Assembly (NCBI RefSeq): GCF_000632225.1
Contig: NZ_JFYV01000010.1
Location: forward strand, 33,928 to 97,927
Length of the DNA: 64,000 nt
Reading direction: 5' to 3'
Source: Sphingomonas sp. RIT328
Lineage (GTDB): Bacteria; Pseudomonadota; Alphaproteobacteria; Sphingomonadales; Sphingomonadaceae
Shown: piece after piece, positions 54,969 to 64,000 of the stretch
Numbering within the stretch: position 1 is the first letter of the stretch
Layout: each line of letters begins with the position of its first letter
Translations under genes and position numbers: made by a program
Notes under the pieces: generated by a model
What the model saw: the letters and a program-made list of their open reading frames with translations, nothing else
Database searches by the model: none
What the model was told of the DNA's origin: nothing

Positions 54969-57449
54969 CTACAGGCGCAGCACCGCCGAGGCGGTGACAT
55001 TGCGTCCGGCAAAGGCGCGGGCGCTGTCGATGCCGTCCGCCGGCATCCTGTCGCGCACCTGGCCGACCTCGCTGATCGCGACGACGTCGAACAGATTCTG
55101 CGCGTTGAGCGCCAGCCGGATGCGCGGCGTGACGTCATAGGACATGAAGCCGTTGGTCAGGGTATAGCCCGGCATCTTCAGCGTGTTGGAATCCCCGGCA
55201 TAGGAGGCGGTGGTGCCGGTGACGTTGAGGCCGACGGCGAAGCGGCCGGTCTCGATCGACGGCGTCGCCTGGAAGACCAGCGCCGCCTGCCGATAGGGGA
55301 TATGGCCGTTGAGCGTCGGATCCACCTCGCTCTCGGCGATGCGGGCATGGGTATAGGTCGCCCCGCCGACGAGATGGAAGAGGCCGCGGTCGATGCCGCC
55401 CTCGACCTCGATGCCGCAGGACCGGTAATGGTTCTTGACCAGCATCTGGACGGGGATCGCGATCTCGTTGGTTTCGGCGGTGAGCGCGCGGAAGGCGGTG
55501 AGATTGACGAAGATTCCGCCAGCGCGGAATTTGACCCCGGCATCCTGCTGGTCGACGTCATTGACCGCGACCGCATCGGCGATGCTGCCGTCGGGGCGGA
55601 TGCCGCCCCCGAACAGCAGATGGTCCGCGTTGAAGCGCGCGCCGCGGCTCACCCGCCCGAACACCGCCAGATCGTGGACGATCTCGTAATTCACGCCGGC
55701 CGAATAGGTGAGATAGCGCTTGCGATAGTTGACCGGCTGGGCCGCGGCCAGTCGGACGACGGGGACGGCGCGCTCGGGCGGCTGGAGGAGGCCGTCGCGG
55801 TCGACGTCGATCGGGCTGGTCGCCGCGCCGGCATAGCTGCCGGTGGCGGACGAACCGTTGAAGCGGATGCTGCCGCCGATGTTGAGGCCGCTGAACTGGA
55901 TGTTGGCGCCGACATAGGGCGCGTCGATCGTGTAATCGACATTATAATAACGCTGGCAGCAATTGCCCCAGATCGGCTCGCCATAAGCGATCAGGCCATG
56001 CTGCGTCACCGCCTGGCCGGCGCCGTCATAGACGTCGAGCAGCGCGGCATCGCGGCCCTTGGCCTCCTCGAGATAGCTGTTCCAATGCCAGTCCATCCGC
56101 ACCTTCTGGAACGACTTGAAATAGCCGAGCGCGATACTGCCCGTGACGTGATCGCCGCGATAATCGCGGGTCAGCGACAGGATATTGGTCGCGTTGGTGA
56201 AATCGTTCAGCGTCACGCCGAAGGTGAGGGCGTAGAGGCCGAGGCCGTTGCCGTTGAGCGTGGCGGGGTCGGCGATCCCGCGACCGGCGCGCGGCCCGCT
56301 GGCATAGCGCAGCGTCGCGCCGTTGCCGCCGATCGTCTGCGCCAGCGTGGCGAGCGGCGCGACCAGCCCCGGATAGGAGGTGGCGGCCGATCCCGCGTTG
56401 CTCGCGACGTTGAACAGGTCGGAGACGGTGACGCCGTCGCCGAGATCGAACGACGCCTGCGCGCCGCCCCCGCGGGTGCGGATGCGATAGCCGTCGGCGA
56501 GGTCCGCGGCGATCCGGTTGCCGTCCGCGCCGATCGCCAGGTCGTTGCGGAAATAGGGCGACAGGGCGGTGCCCGCGCGCAGGTCGAAGCCGGGGAAGGC
56601 GGTATAGACGGGCGCGTCGGCGGTGCCGGTGATCCGCACCGGCGCCGGCACGAACAGCGGCGTGCGGTCGTCGAGCAATTTGGCGTGGAGCCGGATGAAG
56701 CCGTTGGCGAATTTGCGCGTGACATTGGCCTTGAGCTGACCGCCGCGCTCGGCGGTGAAGCCGGCATCCTTGAGACCGCGGCCGATCCGGTAGAAGCCGC
56801 CGACATGGAAGGTCCAGTCCTGGCCGAGCGGGGCGCCGTAATCGGCGTCGATCCGCGTCCGGTCAAAATCCATGCCGCGGCTGACGCCGATCGCCCCGCC
56901 GGCGACGTCGCCGGTCTTGCTGATGTAATTGATCACCGCGCCGGGCGCGTTGCTGGTGAAGGTGGACGCCGATCCACCGCGCACCACCTCGACGCGCTGG
57001 ACGGTGAAGTCGGGGCGCAGGAAGGTATCGGCGGTGGCGAAGGCGATATCGCCGAAGTCGAGCACCGGCAGCCCGTCCTCCTGGAACTGGACGAACTTGG
57101 CGCCGCCATCGGCCGCGGGCAGGCCGCGCACCGCGATATTGGCATTGCCCTCGCCGCCCGAGGATTCGGCGCGCAGCCCGGGCACGTTGCGCAGCAGGTC
57201 GGCGCTGCTCATCGGCGCCAGCCGGGCGAGATCCGCGGCATCGACCGCGCTGATCGAGATGCTGGTGGTCAGCCGCCGGCGCGGCCGCGCCGTACCGGTG
57301 ACGATGATATCCTTGTCGGGCGAGGGGGTCTGCTCCGCCGTCGTGCCCGCATCGGATGCGGATGCGGATGCGCCGGTCTGCGCCGCTGCCGATTGGGGGA
57401 TCAGCACGATCGCAGCGACTCCGGCCAGCAGGCGTGACGAAACCTTCAT
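54969..57449 (-). CDS. TonB-dependent receptor (no STN domain)
   Basis: 826 residues from ATG 57449 with GAGG upstream. A signal peptide (LLAGVAAIVLIPQSAAAQ), a TonB-box-like DKDIIVTGTARP, the plug (ADLLRNVPGLRAESSGGEGN, VQRVEVVRGGSASTFTSNAP) and a barrel ending AFAGRNVTASAVLRL are present. The absence of an STN domain and of FecIR genes nearby means it is not controlled like the receptor at 33973. Substrate unknown. Confidence 0.92.
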   Translation of the reverse strand: MKVSSRLLAGVAAIVLIPQSAAAQTGASASASDAGTTAEQTPSPDKDIIVTGTARPRRRLTTSISISAVDAADLARLAPMSSADLLRNVPGLRAESSGGEGNANIAVRGLPAADGGAKFVQFQEDGLPVLDFGDIAFATADTFLRPDFTVQRVEVVRGGSASTFTSNAPGAVINYISKTGDVAGGAIGVSRGMDFDRTRIDADYGAPLGQDWTFHVGGFYRIGRGLKDAGFTAERGGQLKANVTRKFANGFIRLHAKLLDDRTPLFVPAPVRITGTADAPVYTAFPGFDLRAGTALSPYFRNDLAIGADGNRIAADLADGYRIRTRGGGAQASFDLGDGVTVSDLFNVASNAGSAATSYPGLVAPLATLAQTIGGNGATLRYASGPRAGRGIADPATLNGNGLGLYALTFGVTLNDFTNATNILSLTRDYRGDHVTGSIALGYFKSFQKVRMDWHWNSYLEEAKGRDAALLDVYDGAGQAVTQHGLIAYGEPIWGNCCQRYYNVDYTIDAPYVGANIQFSGLNIGGSIRFNGSSATGSYAGAATSPIDVDRDGLLQPPERAVPVVRLAAAQPVNYRKRYLTYSAGVNYEIVHDLAVFGRVSRGARFNADHLLFGGGIRPDGSIADAVAVNDVDQQDAGVKFRAGGIFVNLTAFRALTAETNEIAIPVQMLVKNHYRSCGIEVEGGIDRGLFHLVGGATYTHARIAESEVDPTLNGHIPYRQAALVFQATPSIETGRFAVGLNVTGTTASYAGDSNTLKMPGYTLTNGFMSYDVTPRIRLALNAQNLFDVVAISEVGQVRDRMPADGIDSARAFAGRNVTASAVLRL

Positions 57450-57577
57450 GCAATACCTCAAACAGGATTGGAACCATATTGGTCACATCCTTTATAGAGG
57501 CAGGTATCGTCCGACCGACGCGCACCGCTGCCGCCCCCCCGGCGTCGGCAGGATTTCCCGGACGATAGCGTCGCGGC

Positions 57578-58318
57578 TCAGCGCCGCAGCAGACCGCCGT
57601 CGACCGCATATTGGCTGCCGGTGACGTAGGACGCATCGTCGGAGAGCAGGAACAGCGCCACGGCCGCCGCCTCGTCGGCGGTGCCGGCGCGGCCGAGCGG
57701 CACCTGATCGATGACGAACCGTTCGAACCCGCGCCGCGCCGCCTCGGGCAGAAAGGCACGGAAATCGGTGTCGATCGGCCCCGGCACCAGCACGTTGACG
57801 CGGATGCCGCGCGGCGCCAGCGCCGTCGCCCAGGATCGCGCCGCGCCGATCAGCGCGCTCTTGCTCGCCGCATAGAGGCCGGTGGCCGCCGCGCCCTCAT
57901 AGGCCGACGAGGAGGCGGTCACCACCACCGCCGCGCCCGGCTTGAGCTGCGTCGACAGCCGGGCGAGCTGCAGCATCGGCCCGCGCACGTTGACCGCCAT
58001 CATCGCATCGAAGCTTTCGGCATCGACCGCCTCGGGTGGCGCCAGCACCGCCACCGCGGCGTTGAGCCACAGACCGTCGAGCCTGCCGAGCGGCGACACG
58101 GCAGCGGCGAGCGCCGCGGCCGCATCCGGATCGGCGGCATCGTTGACCAAGCCCTGCGCGCCGGTGCCGAGCCGCGCTTCCACCGCCGCGACCCGCGCCG
58201 CATCGCGCCCGGTGACGACGACCGCGCCGCCTTCCGCGACGATGCGCTGCGCCCCGGCGAGCCCGATCCCGCGCGTGCCACCGGTGATCAGGATGCGCTT
58301 GCCGTCGAACCGTGCCAT
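57578..58318 (-). CDS. Short-chain dehydrogenase/reductase
   Basis: 246 residues from ATG 58318. Classical SDR motifs: ITGGTRGIG (TGxxxGIG), VVVTASSSA (Ser) and YAASK (Tyr-x3-Lys), ending GSQYAVDGGLLRR. It oxidises or reduces a small hydroxyl/keto substrate with NAD(P). Nothing nearby fixes the substrate. Confidence 0.88.
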   Translation of the reverse strand: MARFDGKRILITGGTRGIGLAGAQRIVAEGGAVVVTGRDAARVAAVEARLGTGAQGLVNDAADPDAAAALAAAVSPLGRLDGLWLNAAVAVLAPPEAVDAESFDAMMAVNVRGPMLQLARLSTQLKPGAAVVVTASSSAYEGAAATGLYAASKSALIGAARSWATALAPRGIRVNVLVPGPIDTDFRAFLPEAARRGFERFVIDQVPLGRAGTADEAAAVALFLLSDDASYVTGSQYAVDGGLLRR

Positions 58319-58443
58319 GCGACTCTTGTAGCGGCATGGGGCCGCTGGCCGACCTGACGGCGCCGGCATTGCGCCGCCCCATGCCTCATGCGGAACCGCA
58401 TCCGCGGCTTGAACACGGTACGGGCTATCCGTACAAGAGCATC

Positions 58444-58800
58444 GTGCACACGGTGATCGAAACCCCGGCCTATCTGGCTGCGGCGAAAGAGGCCGGCATG
58501 GGGGATGTCGAGCGTCAGGCGGTGGTCGACCTGATTGCCGTCAACCCGGAGGCTGGCGATATCATGCCGGGATGCGGGGGCGCGCGGAAGCTACGCGTCG
58601 CGCGACCGGGTGGCGGTAAATCCGGCGGCTATCGCGTGATCAGCTATTACGCCGGGGCGGACGTTCCGGTGTTCCTGCTGACCGTCTTTGCGAAGAACAT
58701 GAAATCCAATCTTACCAAAGCCGAGCAGCAGACGTTCAGCACCGCCGTCAAGCTGCTCACCGACAGTCTGGGAGTCCGACATGGCAAAGCGCGCATTTGA
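58444..58800 (+). CDS. RelE/HigB-family toxin
   Basis: 118 residues from GTG 58444 (VHTVIETPAYLAAAKEAGMG); an open frame continues upstream but without similarity. KLRVARPGGGKSGGYRVISY is the basic RNase core typical of RelE/HigB toxins. The gene overlaps its antitoxin gene by 20 bases, toxin first, as in higBA. Confidence 0.85.
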   Translation: MHTVIETPAYLAAAKEAGMGDVERQAVVDLIAVNPEAGDIMPGCGGARKLRVARPGGGKSGGYRVISYYAGADVPVFLLTVFAKNMKSNLTKAEQQTFSTAVKLLTDSLGVRHGKARI

Positions 58801-59077
58801 CGGGATGATGGCGGGGATCGCCGATGCCATCGCTTATGCCAATGGCGATGACAGCCGGGGCAGGGTGGCGACGCCCTCGCCGGAGCTCGACGTGGCGGCA
58901 ATCCGCAAACAGACGGGCAAGACGCAGGATCAATTCGCCCGCGCCTATCGCCTGCCGATCGGTACGCTGCGCGATTGGGAGCAGCGCCGCACTCAGCCCG
59001 ATGCGCCGGCGCGCGTGCTGCTCGGGCTGATCAGCGCGGAGCCGGATACGATCGAGAGGCTCGTCCAGCAGGTCTGA
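58781..59077 (+). CDS. HigA-type helix-turn-helix antitoxin
   Basis: 98 residues. DVAAIRKQTGKTQDQFARAY and LPIGTLRDWEQRRTQPDAPA form the HTH of HigA/XRE antitoxins. It overlaps the toxin gene and likely represses the operon. Confidence 0.88.
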   Translation: MAKRAFDGMMAGIADAIAYANGDDSRGRVATPSPELDVAAIRKQTGKTQDQFARAYRLPIGTLRDWEQRRTQPDAPARVLLGLISAEPDTIERLVQQV

Positions 59078-59096
59078 GTGAACGCCGCGCGTCGGC

Positions 59097-60302
59097 TTAC
59101 CACGTCTGTGGCTGGTCGGCTGCGAACGCCGTGTCGGTCGACGCCCCCGCCTCCGCCGACGCCAGCACGCTGTCGGCGGCGACCAGCCGTTCGGCGCGGG
59201 CGACTTCGGCGGCGAAGTCGCGCAGGAAATTGGCGCGGGCGAAGCGGCTGGCATTGGCGATCGCCGCCTCGGGATCGAAGCCGGGCAACCAGGCATCGAA
59301 CCGGTCCATCGCCGCGATCAGCGAGTCCGCGGTCTGTTCGTGGAAGTGGATGCCGGTCTCCCCGTCGATCACCGTCTCGGTGCCCCCGCCGCGGCCGAAC
59401 ACCACCACGGGGCGGCCCGCCGCCTGCGATTCGACCGGGATGATGCCGAAATCCTCCTCGGCGGTGAAGATCAGCGCGCGCGCCTGCGCATAAGCGGCGC
59501 GCAGCTCGTCGAAGCGCATCCGCGTCGTGAAGCGGACGTTGGGGCCGGCCTTGGCCTTGAGCGTCTCGAGCATCGGCCCGTCGCCGATGACGTGCAGCTT
59601 GCGGCCGCTGCGGGTGAAGGCCTCGACCGCGATGTCGGGCCGCTTGTAGGGGACGAGCTGGCTGATCCAGACGCATTCGTCGCTGACCGCATCGCTGCGC
59701 TGGAAGATGTCGACGTCGACCGGCGGATAGACGACGCTCGCCTCGCGGCCCCAGAATTTGCCGATGCGGCGGCGGACGAACTGGCTGTTGGCCATGATCA
59801 CGTCGGGACGAGACGCGCTCATCCGGTCCCAGGCGCGCATGCGCGGCGCGACGAGGCGCAGGTAGAGGCCGGCGAGCTTGCCGCTCGCCTTGCGATAGGC
59901 GTGATACTGGTCCCAGATGTAGCGCATCGGCGAATGGCAATAGGTAACATGGACCGCATCGGGGCGGGTGATGACGCCCTTGGCCGGCCCCGCCTCGCAG
60001 CTGATGACGAGATCATAGGCGCTGAGGTCGAGCGCCTCGAGCGCGGCGGGCATCAGCGGCAGGTATTTCTGATATTGCGTCTTCGCCAGCGGCAGCTTGG
60101 CTATGAAGGTGCTGAAGATCCGGTGGCGCTTGAGCGTCTGCGACAGCGCGCCCTCGTCGACGACATGGGTGAAGATGTCGGCGTCGGGATAGAGGTCGCA
60201 GATCCGCTCGAGCACGCGTTCCCCGCCGCGCATCGTCACCAGCCAGTAATGGACGATCGCCACCTTGCGCGGGCGCGGCGCGGACGGGGTCTCAGGGGTC
60301 AT
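59097..60302 (-). CDS. GT4 glycosyltransferase
   Basis: 401 residues from ATG 60302 (AGGA seven bases away). VAIVHYWLVTMRGGERVLER at the N-terminus, HVTYCHSPMRYIWDQYHAYR and EEDFGIIPVESQAAGRPVVV (E-x7-E) match WbaZ/GumH-like enzymes, often mannosyl- or rhamnosyltransferases. The C-terminal 35 residues are Ala/Thr-rich and variable. Confidence 0.9.
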   Translation of the reverse strand: MTPETPSAPRPRKVAIVHYWLVTMRGGERVLERICDLYPDADIFTHVVDEGALSQTLKRHRIFSTFIAKLPLAKTQYQKYLPLMPAALEALDLSAYDLVISCEAGPAKGVITRPDAVHVTYCHSPMRYIWDQYHAYRKASGKLAGLYLRLVAPRMRAWDRMSASRPDVIMANSQFVRRRIGKFWGREASVVYPPVDVDIFQRSDAVSDECVWISQLVPYKRPDIAVEAFTRSGRKLHVIGDGPMLETLKAKAGPNVRFTTRMRFDELRAAYAQARALIFTAEEDFGIIPVESQAAGRPVVVFGRGGGTETVIDGETGIHFHEQTADSLIAAMDRFDAWLPGFDPEAAIANASRFARANFLRDFAAEVARAERLVAADSVLASAEAGASTDTAFAADQPQTW

Positions 60303-60327
60303 CGGAGGTCCTGTGGCACGGGCGCGG

Positions 60328-61389
60328 CTATTGCGGCAGCGCGAGATGGGGACGCTGGCTGCGCCGCTCGGGGAAATAGGTGCGCGGCGCCTCGGTCGCG
60401 GTCGCACGCGGGCTCGGGCTCGTCGACGGCGGCGTCGCGGTGGCGGCGGCGGCGGTCGCCGCATCGCCCGGGGTGACGGTCGGCCCGGGATAGGTCGGCG
60501 GCACGATGCCGACGCCGACGGTCGCGCCGCTCGTCGCGGTCGGCGTCACCGGCGTCGTGCCGGCGGCGGCGTCGGCGGGCGGCACGTCGGGCAGCGCCGC
60601 CAGCGCCGCATCGGACGGCACCCCGGCGGCGGCGCGGAAGCCGCTATAGTCATAGGGCTGGCCCGGCAGGCGGTAGAAGACGTGATGGCCGAGCACGCCG
60701 AGCTTCAGCAATTCGGGTGCCCATTTCGGGAAGACGTAGAGCGTATGGTAATGCGTCGCCTGCCCCGCCTCCGCCGAGATCGCGCCGTTGAGCGCGGCGG
60801 CGGCGACGGCGAGCGCCAGCTTGAAGCGCGCCGGATTGGGCGCGCGGGCGAGCGAGCCGTCGCAGGTGAAGCTGAACTGGCAGCCGGTCGGCCGCTCCGC
60901 CCCCTGGTTGACCACCGCGCAGATCGTCTTGGGATAGCGCGGATGGCGCAGCCGGTTGAGCACCACCTGCGCGACCGCGCGCTGGCCGGCGAGCGGTTCG
61001 CCGTTCGCCTCGTAATAGACCGCCTTGGCGAGGCAGTCGGTCTGCCGGTCGAGATCGGCGCCGAGCCACGCCGCGACGAACGACGGCGCCAGCGGGTTGC
61101 TCGCATGGCTGAGCGGCAGCGCGAGGTTGCGCGCCAGCGCATCCTGCGGCGACAGCGGCAGCACCGCGCTCGGCACGAAGCTGTCGAGCGGCAGCGCATC
61201 CTCGGCGAGCGGCGTCGCGCCGCCCTCGGGCGCGGCGGCGGAGGTGGCATGGTGCGGCGCGAACGGAATCGCGTCGAGGAAGCTGCCGTCGTCGTCGTCC
61301 ATCGTCCACAGCGCGAATCCCAGCACGACGACGATCAGCAGCGCCGCGAGGCCCCACAAGGTCGATCGTTGGGATTGGGCTAGCGGCAC
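60328..61389 (-). CDS. SleB-type cell wall hydrolase
   Basis: 353 residues from GTG 61389, placed five bases after AGGAG (GTG 61395 is an alternative). A signal anchor (TLWGLAALLIVVVLGFALWT) precedes the hydrolase_2 domain: AVYYEANGEPLAGQRAVAQV with the catalytic Glu, CQFSFTCDG and HYHTLYVFPKWA. The C-terminal 90 residues are Pro/Thr/Ala-rich. It probably opens peptidoglycan, perhaps to let export machinery through. Confidence 0.88.
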   Translation of the reverse strand: MPLAQSQRSTLWGLAALLIVVVLGFALWTMDDDDGSFLDAIPFAPHHATSAAAPEGGATPLAEDALPLDSFVPSAVLPLSPQDALARNLALPLSHASNPLAPSFVAAWLGADLDRQTDCLAKAVYYEANGEPLAGQRAVAQVVLNRLRHPRYPKTICAVVNQGAERPTGCQFSFTCDGSLARAPNPARFKLALAVAAAALNGAISAEAGQATHYHTLYVFPKWAPELLKLGVLGHHVFYRLPGQPYDYSGFRAAAGVPSDAALAALPDVPPADAAAGTTPVTPTATSGATVGVGIVPPTYPGPTVTPGDAATAAAATATPPSTSPSPRATATEAPRTYFPERRSQRPHLALPQ

Positions 61390-61617
61390 GGACACTCCTC
61401 GAAGGCAATCGGCGCGCGCACCCATGGCCGATCGCTGCGCTCCTGTCGTGCAGAGGCCGCCGGCGATCTGCCACCGCATCGTGCGTTTTCGGGACATTTG
61501 CAAGCTGGCAGAGGCGATTGGCAGGCGCGGGGTGGAGGCCGGGCGGCATCGCAGGGGGTGATCGGGGATGATGGGCGCGCAGCGGCGCGCAGGACGCCGC
61601 TGCCGGTTCGAAGCTAC

Positions 61618-62022
61618 TTAAGCTGGCGGTCCCTCAAGATATTGCGGTCTGCCGTCGTCGAGATTGAGCCACGCCTGTTTACTGGAGGTCCAGATATGCT
61701 CGGTCGGCTCGAACGAGTCTGGCCGGTCAAGGCTTCCCATGGACAAGCCTATCGTACCGGCGCTCCGCCGTTCCGAAAACAGGGTCGTCCCACATGCGGT
61801 GCAGAACCCGCGATATATGCCGCTGTCGGCGCTCAACCATCCGACCGGACCGGCGATGACGAGCCCGGCCGAGGGTATCATGATACGCGCATAGAAGGCG
61901 GCACCGGTTGCCTTCTGACAGCGACGACAATGACAGACGCGTATGTTGAGAGGTTCGGCGTCCGTGCTGTAACGGCAAGCCCCGCAGAGGCATCCGCCTT
62001 CGATCGATGCTGAACTGCTCAT
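61618..62022 (-). CDS. GFA/CENP-V family zinc protein
   Basis: 134 residues from ATG 62022 (62037 is also possible). The zinc cysteines are clear: GGCLCGACRY, CHCRRCQKATGA and GFCTACGTTLF. This fold includes glutathione-dependent formaldehyde-activating enzymes, but most members have no proven reaction. It is unrelated to the EPS genes around it. Confidence 0.88.
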   Translation of the reverse strand: MSSSASIEGGCLCGACRYSTDAEPLNIRVCHCRRCQKATGAAFYARIMIPSAGLVIAGPVGWLSADSGIYRGFCTACGTTLFSERRSAGTIGLSMGSLDRPDSFEPTEHIWTSSKQAWLNLDDGRPQYLEGPPA

Positions 62023-62122
62023 CCTCGTAATGTGCATAATCGGCGCCCCTTCGGGAAGGCCGATCGTGCTGTGTTGCGTGAAGGGCGTTGGCGCGCCGAC
62101 CGAAGTGGGGCAGCCCAGCAGA

Positions 62123-62521
62123 ATGTCACAGCGATTGAACCTGACCGCGCTCCTCGTCGACGACTATGACACTGCATTGTCATTCTTCGTCGGGAAACTG
62201 GGCTTTGCACTGCGCGAGGACACCCGGTTGGCGGACGGAAAACGATGGGTCGTAGTCGCGCCATACGGTTCGGCGAGCGGGCTGTTGCTGGCGCGAGCTG
62301 TCGGTGACAGGCAACGTCAGGCGATCGGGGATCAGAGCGGCGGTCGGGTGTTCCTGTTCCTCGAAACGGACGACTTCGCCCGCGACCACCTTGCCTACAC
62401 GCAGCGGGGGGTACGGTTTGTCGAAACCCCGCGTCATGAGCCTTACGGCACCGTGGCTGTCTTCGAAGACCTCTATGGCAACCGCTGGGATTTGATCGAG
62501 CCCGTCTCTGTCCAAGGGTAA
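62123..62521 (+). CDS. VOC (glyoxalase/bleomycin-resistance fold) protein
   Basis: 132 residues from ATG 62123. The paired beta-alpha-beta halves read ALLVDDYDTALSFFVGKLGF and GVRFVETPRHEPYGTVAVFE-DLYGNRWDLIEP, typical of small VOC proteins with a metal site. Substrate cannot be inferred. Confidence 0.88.
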   Translation: MSQRLNLTALLVDDYDTALSFFVGKLGFALREDTRLADGKRWVVVAPYGSASGLLLARAVGDRQRQAIGDQSGGRVFLFLETDDFARDHLAYTQRGVRFVETPRHEPYGTVAVFEDLYGNRWDLIEPVSVQG

Positions 62522-62693
62522 GTCGCCAACGAAAGGCGAGCGATCGAAGGCTCCGAGCTTCCACCTGACGTAAAAGTGGGGAGCATCGCCGTTCCCGCTA
62601 TTCCCCATGAGCTGAATGTCCGCCCCCTCGACTTGACCGCCGCGGACAGGCAAGTCGGGGAAACCGCGGCAGGCGCGGCGGAAGGAGGGGCCG

Positions 62694-64000
62694 GTGGCCG
62701 ATCATGCGGCGGCGCTGGAGACGCCGGCAAGCGGCAGGACGTCGCGGCAGCGGCTCGGCTGGGCGGCGCCGGCGCTCGCCGGGCTGCTCGTCGCGCAATG
62801 GCTCGCCGGGGGCGCCAATCAGGGCGTGTCGAGCGCGCTCGCCGCCTGCGCCGATGCCGCGCTGGCGATCGCGGTGTTCGCGCTGGCGCCGGCGCAGTCG
62901 CGCTTCTGGGCGCGCGCGCGCGGGCCGTTCGTGCTGCTCGCCGCGGCACTGCTGTGGGCGGCGCTGCCCGGCCTGCTCCCCGCCGGCCTCGCCCGCGCGC
63001 TGGCGATGCCGGTCAATCCGGCCGCCGACCGCTTCGCCCTCGCGCTCGCCAAGGCGCTGGCGACGACGCTGCTGCTGATCGTCGCAGGCCTGCTCGCCTA
63101 TCGTGACGGTTCGGCGCGCGGGCTGGTGCGGGTGCTGACGCTCGCCGGGCTCGTCTATCTGCTGTGGGCGGCGGCGGATGCGCTCGACTGGCTGTACGAC
63201 AGCGCCCGCGCCGCCCGCTACAGCGGCACGATCGGCAATCCCAATGCGGCGGGGATCGTCTTCGCCGCGCTGGCGCTGCTCGCCGGCGGGCTCGCGCTCG
63301 CGCCCGAGGCGGAGCCGCCGGCGCTGCGCGGCGCGGCGCTGGCGGGAAGCGCGGTGGCGCTCATCCTGTGCGCGCTGACCGGCAGCCGCAGCGCGGTGCT
63401 GCTCGCGCTCGTCGGCGGCGCGCTGCTGCTGGTACGGCGCTGGCGGCGCTGGCAGGACGGGCGGCCGCCGCTGCGGCTGGTCGCTGCGGCGGGGCTGGCG
63501 CTGGTCGTGCTGCTCGGCGTCGTCGCCTGGGCGACGCCGGTCGGCGACCGCTCCGCCTATCTGCCCGAGGATGCCGGATCGCGCTGGGCGATGATCGACC
63601 ATTATGCCGGCATCGCGCAGGCGCAGCCCGTCTGGGGCCATGGCCTCGGCAGCTTCTACGACGTCAACCAGCAGACGCTGACGCCCGAGGTGGCGCCGCT
63701 CTACTGGAATTTCGGCGCGGCGCACAACGCAGCCGTGCAGCAGGCGATCGAGACCGGCTGGCCGGGCCTCGCGCTGCTGCTGCTCGCGCTCGCCGCGATC
63801 GGCTGGCAGGTGGCGCGGGCGCGGCGTGACTGGTGGACGGTGGCGCCGCTCTGCGCGTTGTTCGCCATCACGGGCAGCGCAATGGTCGACATCGCGCTCA
63901 ACGTGCCGGCGGTGGCGGCGCTGTTCGCGGTGCTGCTCGGCGCGATCTGGGGCGCGGCGCTGGCGAGCGGGACGCCGCGGGTGCGGCGGCGGGGGAGGGG
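62694..64000 (+). CDS. O-antigen ligase/Wzy-like membrane protein, partial
   Basis: Starts at GTG 62694 after GGAGGGG and stays open past the right edge (435 codons visible). About ten membrane helices are seen. SGTIGNPNAAGIVFAALALL and GSRSAVLLALVGGALL, followed by a loop with GHGLGSFYDVNQQTLTPEV, match the Wzy_C/WaaL family. It joins or polymerises polysaccharide at the periplasmic face. It is the second such protein in the window besides 42293-43753. Confidence 0.85.
   Translation, partial: MADHAAALETPASGRTSRQRLGWAAPALAGLLVAQWLAGGANQGVSSALAACADAALAIAVFALAPAQSRFWARARGPFVLLAAALLWAALPGLLPAGLARALAMPVNPAADRFALALAKALATTLLLIVAGLLAYRDGSARGLVRVLTLAGLVYLLWAAADALDWLYDSARAARYSGTIGNPNAAGIVFAALALLAGGLALAPEAEPPALRGAALAGSAVALILCALTGSRSAVLLALVGGALLLVRRWRRWQDGRPPLRLVAAAGLALVVLLGVVAWATPVGDRSAYLPEDAGSRWAMIDHYAGIAQAQPVWGHGLGSFYDVNQQTLTPEVAPLYWNFGAAHNAAVQQAIETGWPGLALLLLALAAIGWQVARARRDWWTVAPLCALFAITGSAMVDIALNVPAVAALFAVLLGAIWGAALASGTPRVRRRGR

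Overview
The window is high-GC DNA of a sphingomonad-like alphaproteobacterium, judged from the RPA-type replication initiator, TonB receptors, FecI/FecR pair and exopolysaccharide (EPS) genes. It looks like part of a large plasmid or chromid. There is a relaxosome gene (MobC-like) at the left edge, an iteron-controlled repA, a replicon-associated winged-helix gene and a parA, all within the first 7.5 kb. No rRNA, tRNA, CRISPR array or intact transposase was seen.

Layout: 0-4 kb holds a partial mobC and two acyltransferase-3 genes. 4-7.5 kb is the replication/partition module (parA-RHH fusion, wHTH gene, two iteron arrays, repA). 7.6-13.8 kb holds a tandem glycine riboswitch with L-serine dehydratase, a repeat-rich spacer, a frameshifted nucleotidyltransferase, a ChaN/TraB-like protein and galU. 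Clusters of a degenerate 8-bp box (consensus RTGTCGAC) recur in the intergenic gaps from 4.9 to 12.9 kb and look like a dispersed centromere.

From 14 to 64 kb most genes serve surface polysaccharide: nucleotide-sugar enzymes (galU, galE, UDP-xylose synthase), an ExoY-like priming transferase, at least twelve glycosyltransferase-type proteins, a GH16 glycanase, three acyltransferases, two flippases, a Wzy-like and a ligase-like membrane protein. A tightly overlapping seven-gene minus-strand operon (33.4-25.2 kb) encodes an ABC-type export system: PCP co-polymerase, permease, ATPase with a TPR-like tail, outer-membrane exporter and three GT4 enzymes. Both Wzx/Wzy and ABC export parts are therefore present; which polymer uses which route cannot be told from sequence.

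Accessory genes are scattered between the EPS blocks: a FecI-FecR-FecA operon, a second TonB receptor, an ORC-like AAA ATPase, a PilZ protein, a CDP-alcohol phosphotransferase fusion, a cell-wall hydrolase, and three toxin-antitoxin modules (ParDE with a frameshifted toxin, PIN plus an unrecognised antitoxin, RelE/HigA). The most unusual observations are the ParA-ribbon-helix-helix fusion with its likely octamer centromere, and a polysaccharide flippase that continues in frame into a Fur-family domain lacking part of its N-terminus.
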